Notes: generated from the letters alone by a model not told the origin. A stretch of DNA of 64,000 bases from Micromonospora nigra (GCF_900091585.1 NZ_FMHT01000003.1:4021501-4085500), one strand, 5' to 3'; numbered from the stretch's first letter, positions 1-10,311 are shown. Translations and numbers: made by a program.

Positions 1-545
1 TGTTGGAGGAGTGCTACGAGGCGTACGACGCGATCAGCGCCGACGACACCGACGCGTTGCGTGAGGAACTGGGCGACGTGCTGCTCCAGGTGGTGCTGCA
101 CGCGCGCCTGGCCGAGGAACTGCCCGAGGGCGCACGCTGGTCGATCGACGACGTGGCCGGCGGACTGGTCGACAAGATGGTGCGGCGCAATCCGCACGTC
201 TTCGCCGACGACGCCGCCGACTCCATCGAGGAGATCGAGGCCAACTGGGAACGCATCAAGCGGTCCGAGAAGGCCCGCGACTCGGTGCTCGACGGCATCG
301 CCCTGAGCCAGCCGGCCCTGGCCCTGGCCGCGAAGGTTCTCGACCGGGCGGCCCGGGTGGGTCTGGCGGTGCCGCCGCCACTGGCCGACTCCCAGGTTGA
401 CGCGGAGGCTCGGCTCGGCGCGAGCCTGCTGGCGGCCGTCGCCGCCGCCCGCGAGGCCGGGCTGGACCCGGAGGCGGCGCTGCGTCGCACGACCCTGGCG
501 TACGCCGACGCCGTCCGCGCCGTCGAGCGGGGCGACACCGGCTGA
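1..545 (+). CDS. mazG: MazG nucleoside triphosphate pyrophosphohydrolase, C-terminal part
   Basis: This is the last 180 or so codons of a gene that begins before the window. MazG hydrolyses NTPs and dNTPs to the monophosphate and pyrophosphate and is treated as a house-cleaning and stress enzyme in the cytoplasm. The visible part starts inside the MazG helical fold: an EECYEAYDA helix followed by REELGDVLLQVVLHARLAEE matches the family's EExxE...ExxD metal-binding pattern, and NPHVFADDAAD plus NWERIKRSEK are typical MazG C-terminal motifs. The last 70 residues are alanine-rich and less conserved. The neighbours (lipoprotein gene, then eno) fit the mazG-lpqU-eno order I recall in mycobacteria. 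The protein identification is firm; the true start lies outside the window. Confidence 0.93.
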   Translation, partial: LEECYEAYDAISADDTDALREELGDVLLQVVLHARLAEELPEGARWSIDDVAGGLVDKMVRRNPHVFADDAADSIEEIEANWERIKRSEKARDSVLDGIALSQPALALAAKVLDRAARVGLAVPPPLADSQVDAEARLGASLLAAVAAAREAGLDPEAALRRTTLAYADAVRAVERGDTG

Positions 546-610
546 GGCCGCGCACAGGCCTCGATCCGGCGGAGGTGCCGGCCGGGCGCTCGGGACGCTC
601 GAGGACCTGC

Positions 611-645
611 CCGCCGACGGCGGGGGCCCGCACGGGCCCTCGGCG
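611..645 (+). terminator. Possible terminator after mazG
   Basis: GGGCCC at 624-629 pairs with GGGCCC at 634-639 around a GCAC loop, and flanking CGCCGA/TCGGCG can extend the stem past a bulge. There is no T-run, which is usual for GC-rich actinomycete terminators. It lies between the mazG stop and the DUF885 start. Confidence 0.4.
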
Positions 646-686
646 GTACCGGAGCGCCGTGGCGTCGACACCGTTAAGGTCGGCGG

Positions 687-2306
687 ATGGAAGAGTTCGC
701 CCCTCTTGCCGAGCGGATCGTCGAGGCGTTGCTGGCGTCCCGGCCGCGCCTGGCCGCCTCGGCGGGAGATCACCGGTGGGACGACCGGCTGCCGGACCTG
801 TCCGTCGAGGCGGTGGCGGCGGACCGGGCGATGCTCGTCGACGCGTCCGACGCGCTCTCCGAGGTCGACCCCGATGCGCTGGACGTCGACGAGCGGGTGG
901 ACCACGCCATGCTCAGCGCGCTCGTCGACCGGGAACTGTTCGAGGCGGACGAGATCCGGGCGTACGAGTGGGATCCGCTGGCGCACAACCCCGGCCCGCT
1001 GCTGCACGCGTTGGTGGCCCGGTCCTATGCGCCGCCCGACGAGCGCCTGGCCCGGCTCGCCGGTCGGCTGGCCGCCGTACCGGATGCTCTGGCGACCGCC
1101 CGGGCGACGCTGCGGGACATGCCGCGGGTGCACGCCGAGACGGCGGTGGGGCAGTTCACCGGCGCGGCGGCGCTGGTTCGCGACGAGGTACCGGCGCTGC
1201 TGGCCCAGGTGCCGGCGCTGTACGACCGGGTGGAGCCGGCGGCGACGGCGGCGATCGCCGCGTTGGAGGAGTTCGTGGCCTGGCTGGGTGCCGGCCTGGC
1301 GGCCGACGCGGGTCCCGGTCGTGACCCACGGCTGGGTCGGCGGCGCTGGGAGGCGCGGCTGTGGCACACCCTCGACACGGAGTTGGGGGCCGCCGAGATC
1401 CAGCGGCGGGCCTGGGCCAACCTGGACCGGGTCACCGGGGAGATCCGGGCGGCGGCCGTCGAACTGGTGGGCGGCCCGGCCGACGACGAGACGGTACGCC
1501 GCGCCCTGGGCCTGCTCGCCGCCGAGCATCCCGACGACCACACCATCGTGGAGTTGGCCTCGGTCACCCTGGACGAGGCGAGCGACTTCGTCCGCGCCCA
1601 CGACCTGGTGACGGTGGTCGAGGATCCGTGCGTGATCCAGGAGATGCCGCAGTTCGCCCGGGGCGTGGCGGTGGCGTACTGCGACGCGCCGGGCCCGCTG
1701 GAGACGGCTGACGTGCCGACGTTCTACTGCATTGCGCCGACCCCGGCGGACTGGCCGGCGCACCGGGTCGAGTCGTTCTACCGCGAGTACAACGACCACA
1801 TGATCCGCAACCTGACGGTGCACGAGGCGATGCCGGGGCACTTCCTCCAGCTCGCCCACGCCCGCCGGCACGCCGGCCCGACGCGGGCGCGGGCGGTGGC
1901 CCGTTCCGGCCCGTTCATCGAGGGCTGGGCGGTCTACACCGAGGAGCTGATGGCCGGGCTGGGCTTCGGCGGGCTGCCGGTGCGGTTGCAGCAGCTCAAG
2001 ATGCAGCTGCGGATGACCATCAACGCGCTGCTCGACCAGTTGGTGCACTGCGATCAGATGACCGAGGCGGACGCGTTGGCGCTGATGACCGAACGCGGCT
2101 TCCAGGAGGAGGGTGAGGCGGCCGGCAAGTGGCGTAGGGCGTTGCTCACCTCGACCCAACTGTCGACGTACTTCGTCGGGTACAGCGAGGTCGCGGGGAT
2201 CGCCGCGGCCCGGCCGGACGGCGTGTCGCACCGCGAGTGGCACGACGCGATGCTGGCGCACGACTGCCCGCCGCCGCGGCACCTGCGCACCCTGCTCGGC
2301 GTCTGA
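687..2306 (+). CDS. DUF885 family protein, putative zinc metallopeptidase
   Basis: This 539-residue protein has the full length expected of the DUF885 family. The diagnostic motif is HEAMPGHFLQLAHARR near residue 377, an H-E-x-x-P-G-H arrangement suggesting zinc binding as in HExxH-type peptidases. It is followed by a GPFIEGWAVYTEELM segment, also typical of the family, and a conserved YFVGYSEVAGI near the C terminus. I see no signal peptide, so it is probably cytoplasmic. The substrate is unknown; related proteins are annotated as carboxypeptidase- or oligopeptidase-like. The ATG at 687 has a weak AAGG-type ribosome site at about 676. It stands alone between mazG and the convergent lipoprotein gene. 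Confidence 0.85.
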   Translation: MEEFAPLAERIVEALLASRPRLAASAGDHRWDDRLPDLSVEAVAADRAMLVDASDALSEVDPDALDVDERVDHAMLSALVDRELFEADEIRAYEWDPLAHNPGPLLHALVARSYAPPDERLARLAGRLAAVPDALATARATLRDMPRVHAETAVGQFTGAAALVRDEVPALLAQVPALYDRVEPAATAAIAALEEFVAWLGAGLAADAGPGRDPRLGRRRWEARLWHTLDTELGAAEIQRRAWANLDRVTGEIRAAAVELVGGPADDETVRRALGLLAAEHPDDHTIVELASVTLDEASDFVRAHDLVTVVEDPCVIQEMPQFARGVAVAYCDAPGPLETADVPTFYCIAPTPADWPAHRVESFYREYNDHMIRNLTVHEAMPGHFLQLAHARRHAGPTRARAVARSGPFIEGWAVYTEELMAGLGFGGLPVRLQQLKMQLRMTINALLDQLVHCDQMTEADALALMTERGFQEEGEAAGKWRRALLTSTQLSTYFVGYSEVAGIAAARPDGVSHREWHDAMLAHDCPPPRHLRTLLGV

Positions 2307-2315
2307 TCCGCCGTT

Positions 2316-2402
2316 AGGACGGGCGACGGTCCACCGTTCCCGCCGGGTTGGACGGGCGGCGGTCGACCGGGCCGCCCAGGTCAGGACGGGCGGCGGTCCA
2401 CC
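2316..2402 (-). repeat. Three spaced copies of a 20-bp unit covering a gene's 3' end
   Basis: On the + strand the unit GGACGGGCGGCGGTCCACC, with one or two changes per copy, occurs at 2316-2335, 2349-2368 and 2383-2402, with periods of 33 and 34 bp. The third copy encodes the last residues (VDRRPS) of the lipoprotein on the minus strand; the other two lie just beyond its stop, and the farthest also reads VDRRPS followed by TAA. Confidence 0.75.
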
Positions 2403-3067
2403 ACGCCGGCGCCCGGCGGCACCGTGAAGGCCGCCGAGTCCACCGCCTCCTGGTAGCGGGTCAGCGCCACCTCGACGGGCTTGCCGTCGACCTCGCCGCG
2501 GAAGCTGCCCAGCGCCCCGTCGGTGGTGACGCAGGCGGTGAAGTCGTCGGCGCTGCGGCGCACCTCGACGCAGGTGGCGTGCAGCCCGGCCAGCGTGGTG
2601 TCGCTCTGGGTGATGACGGCGGCGGAGTCCAGGGCGGCGGTGGTGAGCCTGCCCATCACCATCGGTGGAGTGACCAGCCCCTGGCGCTCGACCTCGTCGA
2701 ACACCACGACGGACGGCTTGGCGTTCGGCGCGGGTGGTGGCTCCAGCGTGCAGACGGTCCGGTCGTCGGTCGTCTCGCAGCGGGTGGTGGCCTCCTCGGT
2801 GACGGTCACCCTGCCGCCGGGCCAGGTGTACGCCGACCGCGCGGGTTGCTGCCCCTGGGTGATGGTGGCGGTCTGCCCGCCGGGTAGCTGGTAGTCGGCC
2901 GAGTAGGTCAGCGTCAGCGCCTGATCCATCCGGGCGGCGAGTTCGTTGACCACGTCAGCCCGTTCCAGTGCCCGCCCGGCGTCGTCGAGGGCCTGACACC
3001 CGGTGACGGTGAGCGACGCGATGACCGACAGGGCGAGCACACGGAGAGTGGTCGTGGCGGCGGGCAT
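2381..3067 (-). CDS. Putative lipoprotein
   Basis: The protein is 228 residues. The start at 3067 is chosen because it gives a lipoprotein signal: a short basic start, then a hydrophobic LRVLALSVIASLTV run and the lipobox TVTGC, with Cys near residue 24 predicted to be lipidated and anchored outside the membrane. Upstream in-frame codons would bury this signal. The rest reads as a secreted beta-rich domain (ADYQLPGGQTATITQGQQP, then CETTDDRTVCTLEP with paired cysteines, and a second pair around TCVEVRRSADDFTACVT). This resembles actinobacterial LppX/LprG-like or unassigned lipoproteins, but I do not recognise a named family with confidence. It is divergent from eno across 221 bp, in the place of lpqU in mycobacteria. 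Confidence 0.75.
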   Translation of the reverse strand: MPAATTTLRVLALSVIASLTVTGCQALDDAGRALERADVVNELAARMDQALTLTYSADYQLPGGQTATITQGQQPARSAYTWPGGRVTVTEEATTRCETTDDRTVCTLEPPPAPNAKPSVVVFDEVERQGLVTPPMVMGRLTTAALDSAAVITQSDTTLAGLHATCVEVRRSADDFTACVTTDGALGSFRGEVDGKPVEVALTRYQEAVDSAAFTVPPGAGVVDRRPS

Positions 3068-3120
3068 GGCGCCCAGCCTGATCGATCGCGTCCTCCGGAC
3101 GCAAACCGGTTGTCGGTTGA

Positions 3121-4572
<1,452 letters not shown>

Positions 4573-4603
4573 CGACGCCGAACCTCGGGGGAGGGGTGTG
4601 ACG

Positions 4604-5245
4604 ATGCAGCAGCGCCGCACACCGGGCGGCCAACGCCCCGCCCGCCGGCCGGGTCAGCCCGGCCGGCCGGGCGGGGTCCGCAGTGGACGGCCGTCGGCCC
4701 GGGACGGCGGCGTCCGCGCCGACCCCCGGTCGACCGCCGGTCGCGCTCCGGGCGCGGCCCGGGGTGCCGAGGGCGTACGCTCCGCGAACCGGCCCGCCGC
4801 CGCCCGGCGTACGGCGGCCGGGGGCACGGTCACGCGGCTCGCCGCACCCCGGTCCCGAGGTGTCACCGGGCGGGCCACCGTGCTGTTCGCGGTGCTGATC
4901 GCGCTGGCCCTGGCGTACACCTATCCCGTCCGGGTCTACCTCGACCAGCAGGCCGACATCGAACGGATGGAGGCGTCCCAGGCGGCCCAGCGGGAGCTGA
5001 TCGCCGAGCTGGCCGCCGAGGCCGCCAAGTGGGAGGACGACGCGTACGTCGAGACGAAGGCCCGGGAGCGGTTCTTCATGAGCCGCCCCGGGGAGAAGAT
5101 CGTGATCCTCCTGGACGACCCGGCGGGCGCCGCCCGGGACGCGGGTGAACCGGCCGGGCCGGCCGCGGCGGACGTGCCCGACCCCTGGTACGACACGCTG
5201 TGGTCGAGCGTGCGGGCCGCCAACGGCGAGCAGACCGACAACTAG
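4604..5245 (+). CDS. FtsB/DivIC-type septum formation initiator
   Basis: The 213-residue protein has a long cationic, low-complexity N-terminal tail rich in Arg, Pro and Gly (about 85 residues), one membrane helix (TVLFAVLIALALAYTYPV), then a periplasmic coiled coil (QQADIERMEASQAAQRELIAELAAEAAKWEDDAYVETKARERFF). That layout and the KWEDDxYVExxARERL-type motif are those of the FtsB/DivIC (septum formation initiator) family, which joins FtsQ and FtsL in the divisome. The ATG at 4604 lies about eight bases after GGGGGAGGGG; GTG 4598 is also in frame but too close to that site. It sits 31 bp after eno, probably co-transcribed. Confidence 0.88.
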   Translation: MQQRRTPGGQRPARRPGQPGRPGGVRSGRPSARDGGVRADPRSTAGRAPGAARGAEGVRSANRPAAARRTAAGGTVTRLAAPRSRGVTGRATVLFAVLIALALAYTYPVRVYLDQQADIERMEASQAAQRELIAELAAEAAKWEDDAYVETKARERFFMSRPGEKIVILLDDPAGAARDAGEPAGPAAADVPDPWYDTLWSSVRAANGEQTDN

Positions 5246-5260
5246 GGCACCGAACGAGAG

Positions 5261-5827
5261 ATGGGCACCGTGACTGTCGTACCACCGCAGGAGCCGGCGG
5301 CGGAATCCGTACCCCCGCCGGAGCGTGAACCGGCCAGCGAGGCCGACCTGGCCGCGGTGGCCGCGCAACTCGGGCGCCCGCCCCGGGGCACCCGGGCCGT
5401 GGCCCACCGGTGCCCGTGCGGCCTGCCCGACGTGGTGGAGACGACGCCGCGACTGGCCGACGGCACCCCCTTCCCGACCCTGTTCTACCTGACCTGTCCC
5501 CGCGCGACGGCGGCCTGCAGCCGGCTGGAGTCGGCCGGGTTGATGAAGGAGATGGCGGACCGGTTGGCGGCCGATCCGGAACTGGCCGCCCGCTACCGCG
5601 CCGCGCACGAGGACTACCTGGCCCGGCGGGACGCGATCGGCGAGGTGCCGGAGATCGCCGGCACCTCGGCCGGCGGGATGCCCGGCCGGGTCAAGTGCCT
5701 GCACGTGCACCTCGGTCACGCCCTCGGCGCCGGGCCCGGGGTGAACCCGTTCGGCGACGAGACCCTCGGGCTGGTGGAGAAGTGGTGGGCGGCCGGCCCC
5801 TGCGTGGACGTGCCGGCGGGCGGGTGA
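5261..5827 (+). CDS. DUF501 domain protein
   Basis: The 188-residue protein contains the DUF501 core: GRPPRGTRAVAHRCPCGLP, then TPFPTLFYLTCPRATAACSRLESAGLMKEM, and the C-terminal RVKCLHVHLGHALGAGPGVNPFGDE. The paired cysteines and the HVHLGH motif could bind metal, but no activity is established for the family. It is cytoplasmic and conserved between ftsB and ppx in actinobacteria, like the Rv1025 position in M. tuberculosis. The next gene begins inside its stop codon (GTGA overlap), so the two are translationally coupled. Confidence 0.88.
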   Translation: MGTVTVVPPQEPAAESVPPPEREPASEADLAAVAAQLGRPPRGTRAVAHRCPCGLPDVVETTPRLADGTPFPTLFYLTCPRATAACSRLESAGLMKEMADRLAADPELAARYRAAHEDYLARRDAIGEVPEIAGTSAGGMPGRVKCLHVHLGHALGAGPGVNPFGDETLGLVEKWWAAGPCVDVPAGG

Positions 5828-6333
5828 GCGCGGGTGAGATCCTGGTCCGCCGGGCCCGCACCTCGGACGTGCGGGGCATCCGGCGGCTGGTGGACACCTA
5901 CACCGACGACCGGCGGCTGCTCAGCAAGGCCACGGTGACCCTGTACGAGGACGTGCAGGAGTTCCGGGTGGCGGTGACCGGCGGCGGGGCCGTGGTGGGC
6001 TGCGGCGCGCTGCACGTGATGTGGGAGGACCTGGCCGAGATCCGGACGGTGGCGGTCGACCCGACGTACCGGGGCCGCAGCATCGGGCACCGGATCGTCC
6101 GCGAACTGATCGACTCGGCGCGGGAACTGGGCGTGTCCCGGATCTTCGTGCTCACCTTCGAGACCTCGTTCTTCGGGTCGTTCGGCTTCACCGAGATCGA
6201 CGGTGCGCCGGTGCCGCAACCCGTGTACGAGCAGCTGCTGCGCTCGTACGACGAGGGCGTCGCCGAGTTCCTGGACCTGGAACGCGTCAAGCCGAACACC
6301 CTGGGCAACACCCGCATGCTGCTGCGCCTCTGA
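5824..6333 (+). CDS. argA: Stand-alone amino-acid N-acetyltransferase, Rv2747 (ArgA) type
   Basis: This 169-residue single-domain GNAT protein has the layout and wording of M. tuberculosis Rv2747, the short enzyme that makes N-acetylglutamate for arginine synthesis without the kinase-like domain of E. coli ArgA. Matching segments include RRARTSDV at the start, VTLYEDVQEF, VVGCGALHVMWEDLAEIRTVAVDP, the acetyl-CoA loop RGRSIGHRIV, and the C-terminal VAEFLDLERVKPNTLGNTRMLL. The GTG at 5824 overlaps the DUF501 stop. Placement between DUF501 and ppx differs from mycobacteria. Acetylation of glutamate is inferred from the family. Confidence 0.87.
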   Translation: MSAGEILVRRARTSDVRGIRRLVDTYTDDRRLLSKATVTLYEDVQEFRVAVTGGGAVVGCGALHVMWEDLAEIRTVAVDPTYRGRSIGHRIVRELIDSARELGVSRIFVLTFETSFFGSFGFTEIDGAPVPQPVYEQLLRSYDEGVAEFLDLERVKPNTLGNTRMLLRL

Positions 6334-6356
6334 CCCGCTGTCGTAGGGTTGCCGGT

Positions 6357-7298
6357 GTGACGTCGCGCGTGGCCGCCATCGACTGCGGCACCAACTCGAT
6401 CCGACTGCTGGTCGCCGACCTGCCCGACCCGGCGGCGGGCCCGCAGGCGCCGCTGACCGACCTGAGCCGCCGGATGGAGATCGTCCGGCTGGGGCAGGGC
6501 GTCGACCGGACGGGCCGACTCGCGCCGGAGGCGATCGAGCGCACCCGGGTGGCGTTGGCCAGCTTCGCCGCCGACATCGACCGGCTCGGCGCGGGGCGGG
6601 TCCGGATGTGCGCGACGTCGGCGTCCCGCGACGCGCAGAACGCGGCCGAGTTCCGGGAGATGGTGCAGCGGACCCTGGGTGTCGCCCCCGAGGTGGTCAC
6701 CGGCGACGAGGAGGCGCGGCTGTCCTTCACCGGCGCGGTGCGCGGCCTGCCCGCCGACGCCCGGCCGCCGTACCTGGTGGTGGACATCGGCGGCGGCTCG
6801 ACCGAGTTCGTGGTCGGCACCCGCGAGGGCGGGGTCGAGGCGGCGATCTCGATGGACATCGGCTGTGTCCGGATGACCGAGCGTCACCTGCACGGCGACC
6901 CGCCGGGCCCGGACGAGGTGGCCGCCGCGCAGGCCGACATCGCGGCAGCCGTGGACCGGGCGCTGGAGGCGGTCCCCGGGCGTTCGGCGGCCACCCTGGT
7001 CGGCCTGGCCGGTTCGGTCACCACCGTGGTGGCGATCGCCCAGGGCCTCACCGCGTACGAGCCGGAGCGCATCCACCACGCCCGGGTGTCGTACGACCGG
7101 GTGGCGGAGGTGACCGCCGACCTGCTGGCGAAGTCCCGCGAGCAGCGGCTGGCCATCCCGGTGATGCATCCGGGCCGGGCCGACGTGATCGGGGCGGGAG
7201 CCCTGGTGCTCCGCGTGATCATGGAGCGTTCGGGGCTGGGCACGGTGGTCGCCTCGGAGCACGACATCCTCGACGGCATCGCCTGGAGCCTCGCCTGA
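6357..7298 (+). CDS. ppx: Ppx/GppA family phosphatase (exopolyphosphatase)
   Basis: The 313-residue protein belongs to the actin-like ATPase fold family that degrades polyphosphate or pppGpp. Seen in order: phosphate-binding AAIDCGTNSIRLLVAD at the N terminus, RLGQGVDRTGRL, an alarmone or phosphate loop TSASRDAQNAAEF, the catalytic Glu region VVTGDEEARLSFTGA, the second phosphate loop VDIGGGSTEFV, and a helical C terminus ending AGALVLRVIMERSG. The length matches the short actinobacterial Ppx (about 310-320 residues) that lacks the HD-like C-terminal domain of E. coli Ppx. GTG 6357 is 23 bp after argA. Which substrate it prefers cannot be told from sequence. Confidence 0.92.
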   Translation: MTSRVAAIDCGTNSIRLLVADLPDPAAGPQAPLTDLSRRMEIVRLGQGVDRTGRLAPEAIERTRVALASFAADIDRLGAGRVRMCATSASRDAQNAAEFREMVQRTLGVAPEVVTGDEEARLSFTGAVRGLPADARPPYLVVDIGGGSTEFVVGTREGGVEAAISMDIGCVRMTERHLHGDPPGPDEVAAAQADIAAAVDRALEAVPGRSAATLVGLAGSVTTVVAIAQGLTAYEPERIHHARVSYDRVAEVTADLLAKSREQRLAIPVMHPGRADVIGAGALVLRVIMERSGLGTVVASEHDILDGIAWSLA

Positions 7299-7427
7299 CG
7301 GGTCGGCGAGGCGGCGGCACGCGCCAACCTGGGAAATGGCTGAACGGATGAGTCCGAGGGGACAGCGCCGGAAACGGCCGGTCGCTACGGTGTCGTCTGC
7401 TCATCAACCCCTCGGAAGGACAACTTC

Positions 7428-7910
7428 GTGTCAGAGCAGGTCGCACCGCCCCCCACTTCGGACGCTCCGCAGGCCCCGCCGGCCGTGCAGGCGCCGCCCC
7501 CGGCGGAGCCGGAGCACAGGTCCGGCGGCAAGAAGAAGGCGTTCGGCATCATCGGCGCGGTCGTGGTGTTCCTGGTCGTCCTGGGCCTCAAGTTCGGCCT
7601 CGGCTCCGTGCTCGGCAACGTGTTCAACGCCGACGAGACCGCCGACGCGAAGGCCGGCGACTGCATCGCCGAGCTGCCCGAGGTCACCGGCACCGCGCAG
7701 GAGGAGGTCGACAGCGCGAAGGTCGTGGCCTGCACCGACACCGACGCCGCGTACAACGTGGTCGGACGGGTCGACGGGCAGACCGAGGCGCAGGCCCGCT
7801 CCGGCGAGGCGTGCAACACCTTCTTCAAGGAGGGCGACGAGGGCTACGTCTTCTACAGCATCAAGCCGGGCAGCACCGGCTACCTGCTCTGCCTGACCAA
7901 GAAGGTCTGA
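7428..7910 (+). CDS. Small membrane-anchored protein, LppU/SCO3897-like
   Basis: The 160-residue protein has a proline-rich cytoplasmic tail (about 35 residues), a KKK stop, one membrane helix (AFGIIGAVVVFLVVLGLKFGL) and an extracytoplasmic domain of about 100 residues with four cysteines (AGDCIAELP, VVACTDTDA, EACNTFF, YLLCLTKK), likely two disulfides. This arrangement matches the small LppU/SCO3897-type proteins of actinomycetes, whose function is unknown. The GTG at 7428 follows GGAAGGA by about seven bases. A strong hairpin follows the stop, so it is probably monocistronic or the end of the ppx unit. Confidence 0.72.
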   Translation: MSEQVAPPPTSDAPQAPPAVQAPPPAEPEHRSGGKKKAFGIIGAVVVFLVVLGLKFGLGSVLGNVFNADETADAKAGDCIAELPEVTGTAQEEVDSAKVVACTDTDAAYNVVGRVDGQTEAQARSGEACNTFFKEGDEGYVFYSIKPGSTGYLLCLTKKV

Positions 7911-7929
7911 GCAGGCTGGCGTACGACCC

Positions 7930-7960
7930 CGACGGCGGCGCGACACCCGCGCCGCCGTCG
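7930..7960 (+). terminator. Rho-independent-like terminator
   Basis: A perfect 12-bp GC-rich stem (7930-7941 with 7949-7960) closes a 7-base loop, 20 bases after the stop of the small membrane protein. It lacks a T-run. Confidence 0.7.
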
Positions 7961-8108
7961 GTGTACCCGGGCCCCGACGGCAGCGCGAACAGGAGGTGAA
8001 CGCCACTCCTACCTCGTCTTCCCGGCACGGTCACGGCGTGGCAGGCTACCGGCACGTAGCACCACTGGGCGACCAGCCAACGTTGACTGACCGCTAGGAG
8101 GACGGCCG

Positions 8109-8795
8109 ATGGGCGACATGGTGACCTTTCCCGGCACGGGAATGACGAGCCAGGGGTACCTCGCGATACCCTCCACCGGTGCGGCCAGCCCCGCGGTCAT
8201 CGTCATCCAGGACTGGTGGGGCCTGGTGCCCCACATCCGGTCCGTCGTCGACCGGTTCGCCGAGGCCGGATTCGTCGCCCTCGCCCCCGACTTCCGGCAC
8301 GGCGGCCCCGCCGCGAAGCCGAGTGAGCCGCGGCAGATGCTGAACAGCGCGCAGCTCGACGAGGCGGCGGCGGACATCGCCACCGCCGCCGACTACCTCG
8401 CCGGCCGACCCGAGGTCACCGGCAAGGTCGGCTGCGTCGGGTTCTGCGCCGGTGCCAGCCTGGCGCTGTGGTCGGCGACCCGCACCGAGCGGATCATCGC
8501 CACCGCCGCCTTCTACCCGCGGCTGCCGTGGGACGGCATGCCGGCCCGGTGGCCCGCCTACGCGGGCAAGGCCGCCCTCGTGCACTGCGCCGAGGCCGAC
8601 GGCACCTCCACCGACGACGGCGTCCAGGCCGTACGGGGGGCCGTCGAGGCCGCCGGCGGCACCTGCCAACTGCACGACTACCCGGGCACCGCGCACGCCT
8701 TCTTCAACGAGGACCGTCCGGAGCACTTCGACCAGCGGGCCGCCACCAGCGCCTGGGCCCGGACCCTCGAACACTTCCGGGCGAAGCTTGGCTGA
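8109..8795 (+). CDS. Dienelactone hydrolase family protein
   Basis: The 228-residue alpha/beta hydrolase carries the dienelactone hydrolase signatures: [12 protein letters not shown] near the N terminus (oxyanion region), the nucleophile elbow [14 protein letters not shown] with Cys replacing the usual Ser, an acid in the [14 protein letters not shown] strand, and the histidine in [22 protein letters not shown]. These give a Cys-Asp-His triad. Family members open dienelactones in chlorocatechol breakdown, but many genomic copies act on other esters; no catechol genes are nearby. The start follows AGGAGG by seven bases. The downstream glycosylase gene overlaps its stop by eight bases. Confidence 0.9.
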   Translation: MGDMVTFPGTGMTSQGYLAIPSTGAASPAVIVIQDWWGLVPHIRSVVDRFAEAGFVALAPDFRHGGPAAKPSEPRQMLNSAQLDEAAADIATAADYLAGRPEVTGKVGCVGFCAGASLALWSATRTERIIATAAFYPRLPWDGMPARWPAYAGKAALVHCAEADGTSTDDGVQAVRGAVEAAGGTCQLHDYPGTAHAFFNEDRPEHFDQRAATSAWARTLEHFRAKLG

Positions 8796-9528
8796 GCCGC
8801 GTACCCCCGCAGAGGTGGTCGCCCGCGCGGCGCGGGCGACCGACGTGGCCGACCTCGACGCGGCCGTCGCCGACTGCTTCGCGTGCCCGCGCCTGGTCGA
8901 CTGGCGGGAGGACGTGGCCCGCACCAGGCGGGCCGCCTTCCGCGACCAGCGGTACTGGGGCCGGCCCGTGCCGGGCTTCGGCGACCCGGCGGCCCGGATC
9001 GCGATCCTCGGCCTCGCCCCGGCCGCGCACGGGGGCAACCGCACCGGTCGGATCTTCACCGGCGACCGCTCCGGGGACGTGCTGTTCGCCGCCCTGCACC
9101 GGGCCGGGCTGGCCAACCAGCCGACCAGCGTGGCCGCCGACGACGGGCTCACCCTGACCGACACCCGGATCTTCTCCGCCGTGCGCTGCGCCCCACCCGA
9201 CAACAAGCCCACCCCCACCGAACGGGACACCTGCGCGCCCTGGCTGCACCGGGAGGTCGCGCTGGTCAGGCCCACGCTGCGCGTCGTGGTCGCGTTGGGT
9301 GCCTTCGCCTGGGCGGCGTGGTGGCCCACCCTGCGCCATGTGTACGGCGTCCGCCCGCCCAGCCCGCGCCCCGTCTTCGGTCATGGGGCACACTGGTCCG
9401 GCACGGCCGCACCGGAACTGTTCGGCTGCTACCACGTCAGCCAGCAGAACACCTTCACGGGGCGGCTGACGCCAGGGATGCTGGACGACGTGTTCACCCG
9501 GGCGAAGCAGGTGGCCGGGGCGGACTGA
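8788..9528 (+). CDS. Type-5 uracil-DNA glycosylase (UdgB-like)
   Basis: The 246-residue protein matches family-5 uracil-DNA glycosylases, which remove uracil and other deaminated bases in base-excision repair. Motifs visible: C-x-x-C-type [15 protein letters not shown] at the N terminus (iron-sulfur ligands), [23 protein letters not shown] for the uracil pocket, [20 protein letters not shown] with further cysteines, and [12 protein letters not shown] for the HxSxxN-type DNA-intercalating loop. The best start is TTG 8788, overlapping the upstream stop; GTG 8815 is an alternative. Coupling to a dienelactone hydrolase gene has no obvious functional meaning. Confidence 0.9.
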   Translation: MAEPRTPAEVVARAARATDVADLDAAVADCFACPRLVDWREDVARTRRAAFRDQRYWGRPVPGFGDPAARIAILGLAPAAHGGNRTGRIFTGDRSGDVLFAALHRAGLANQPTSVAADDGLTLTDTRIFSAVRCAPPDNKPTPTERDTCAPWLHREVALVRPTLRVVVALGAFAWAAWWPTLRHVYGVRPPSPRPVFGHGAHWSGTAAPELFGCYHVSQQNTFTGRLTPGMLDDVFTRAKQVAGAD

Positions 9529-9540
9529 GACTGCGGGGCG

Positions 9541-10311
9541 ATGCTGATGACGGACGGGACACGCCGACCTGAGTCGCCGGCCCGCCTGGTGCGCGGCTGG
9601 TGGCCCGTCGTCGCCGTGGCCGCCCTGCTCGCCGCCGCCACCCTGGCCTCCGCATACTCCTCGATCGGCGCGAGCCGGATCCCGCCGGCCGTCGAGGAGG
9701 CCCCGTTCGTGCTGGAGTACCCGAGCGGGGAGGCCCAGCCGTCCATCCCCGCCGAGCCGAGGGAGGTCGCCGAGCAGACCGGTGCCCAGATCCCGGCCTG
9801 GCTCGGCAAGGCCGCGCTGGCGCTGCTCGGTGCGGTCCTGCTCGCCGGGCTCGGCTATCTGACCTGGGTGCTGGTACGCGGCGTCGCGAGCCGGGTCACC
9901 CGTCGGCTGCCCGCCGGGCGGCCCGCCCGGCCCACCCCCGAGGGCACCGCCCTTGAGGTCGTCGCCGCTCTCGACGCCGGACTGGTCGAACTGGACGACC
10001 GCTCGACCGACCCGCGTACCGCCGTGATCGCCTGCTGGGTTCGCCTGGAGGAGACCGCCGCCGCGGCGGGCGTGCCCCGGCTGGCCGGTGACACCCCCAC
10101 CGACCTGGTCACCCGGCTGCTGCGTGGCGACTCCGCCGCCGGCGTGCCGGCCATCGTCAGCGCCGACGTGCTGGCTGAACTGGCCCACGTCTACCGGGAG
10201 GCCCGTTACGCCACCCGCCCCGTCGACGAGCACACCCGCGACCAGGCCCGCGCGGCCCTGCGTCGGCTGCGCGGTGAACTGACCGCGGTGGTCGCCGAGG
10301 GGGCGGCGTGA
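9541..10311 (+). CDS. DUF4129 domain membrane protein
   Basis: The 256-residue protein has two membrane helices (VVAVAALLAAATLASAY near residue 25 and AALALLGAVLLAGLGYLTWVLV near residue 100) flanking a 50-residue external loop, then a cytoplasmic helical DUF4129 domain from about residue 135 (TALEVVAALDAGLVELD, AVIACWVRLEETAAAAG, TPTDLVTRLL, YREARY). DUF4129 proteins recur beside MoxR and DUF58 genes and resemble the C-terminal tails of transglutaminase-like membrane proteins. It is the first gene of a five-gene operon; the next start overlaps its stop (GTGA). Confidence 0.85.
   Translation: MLMTDGTRRPESPARLVRGWWPVVAVAALLAAATLASAYSSIGASRIPPAVEEAPFVLEYPSGEAQPSIPAEPREVAEQTGAQIPAWLGKAALALLGAVLLAGLGYLTWVLVRGVASRVTRRLPAGRPARPTPEGTALEVVAALDAGLVELDDRSTDPRTAVIACWVRLEETAAAAGVPRLAGDTPTDLVTRLLRGDSAAGVPAIVSADVLAELAHVYREARYATRPVDEHTRDQARAALRRLRGELTAVVAEGAA

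Noticed and set aside
7930..7960. Hairpin considered as an attachment site or mobile-element end
   Set aside because: Position just after a stop and the perfect GC stem fit a terminator; no integrase or target duplication is nearby.
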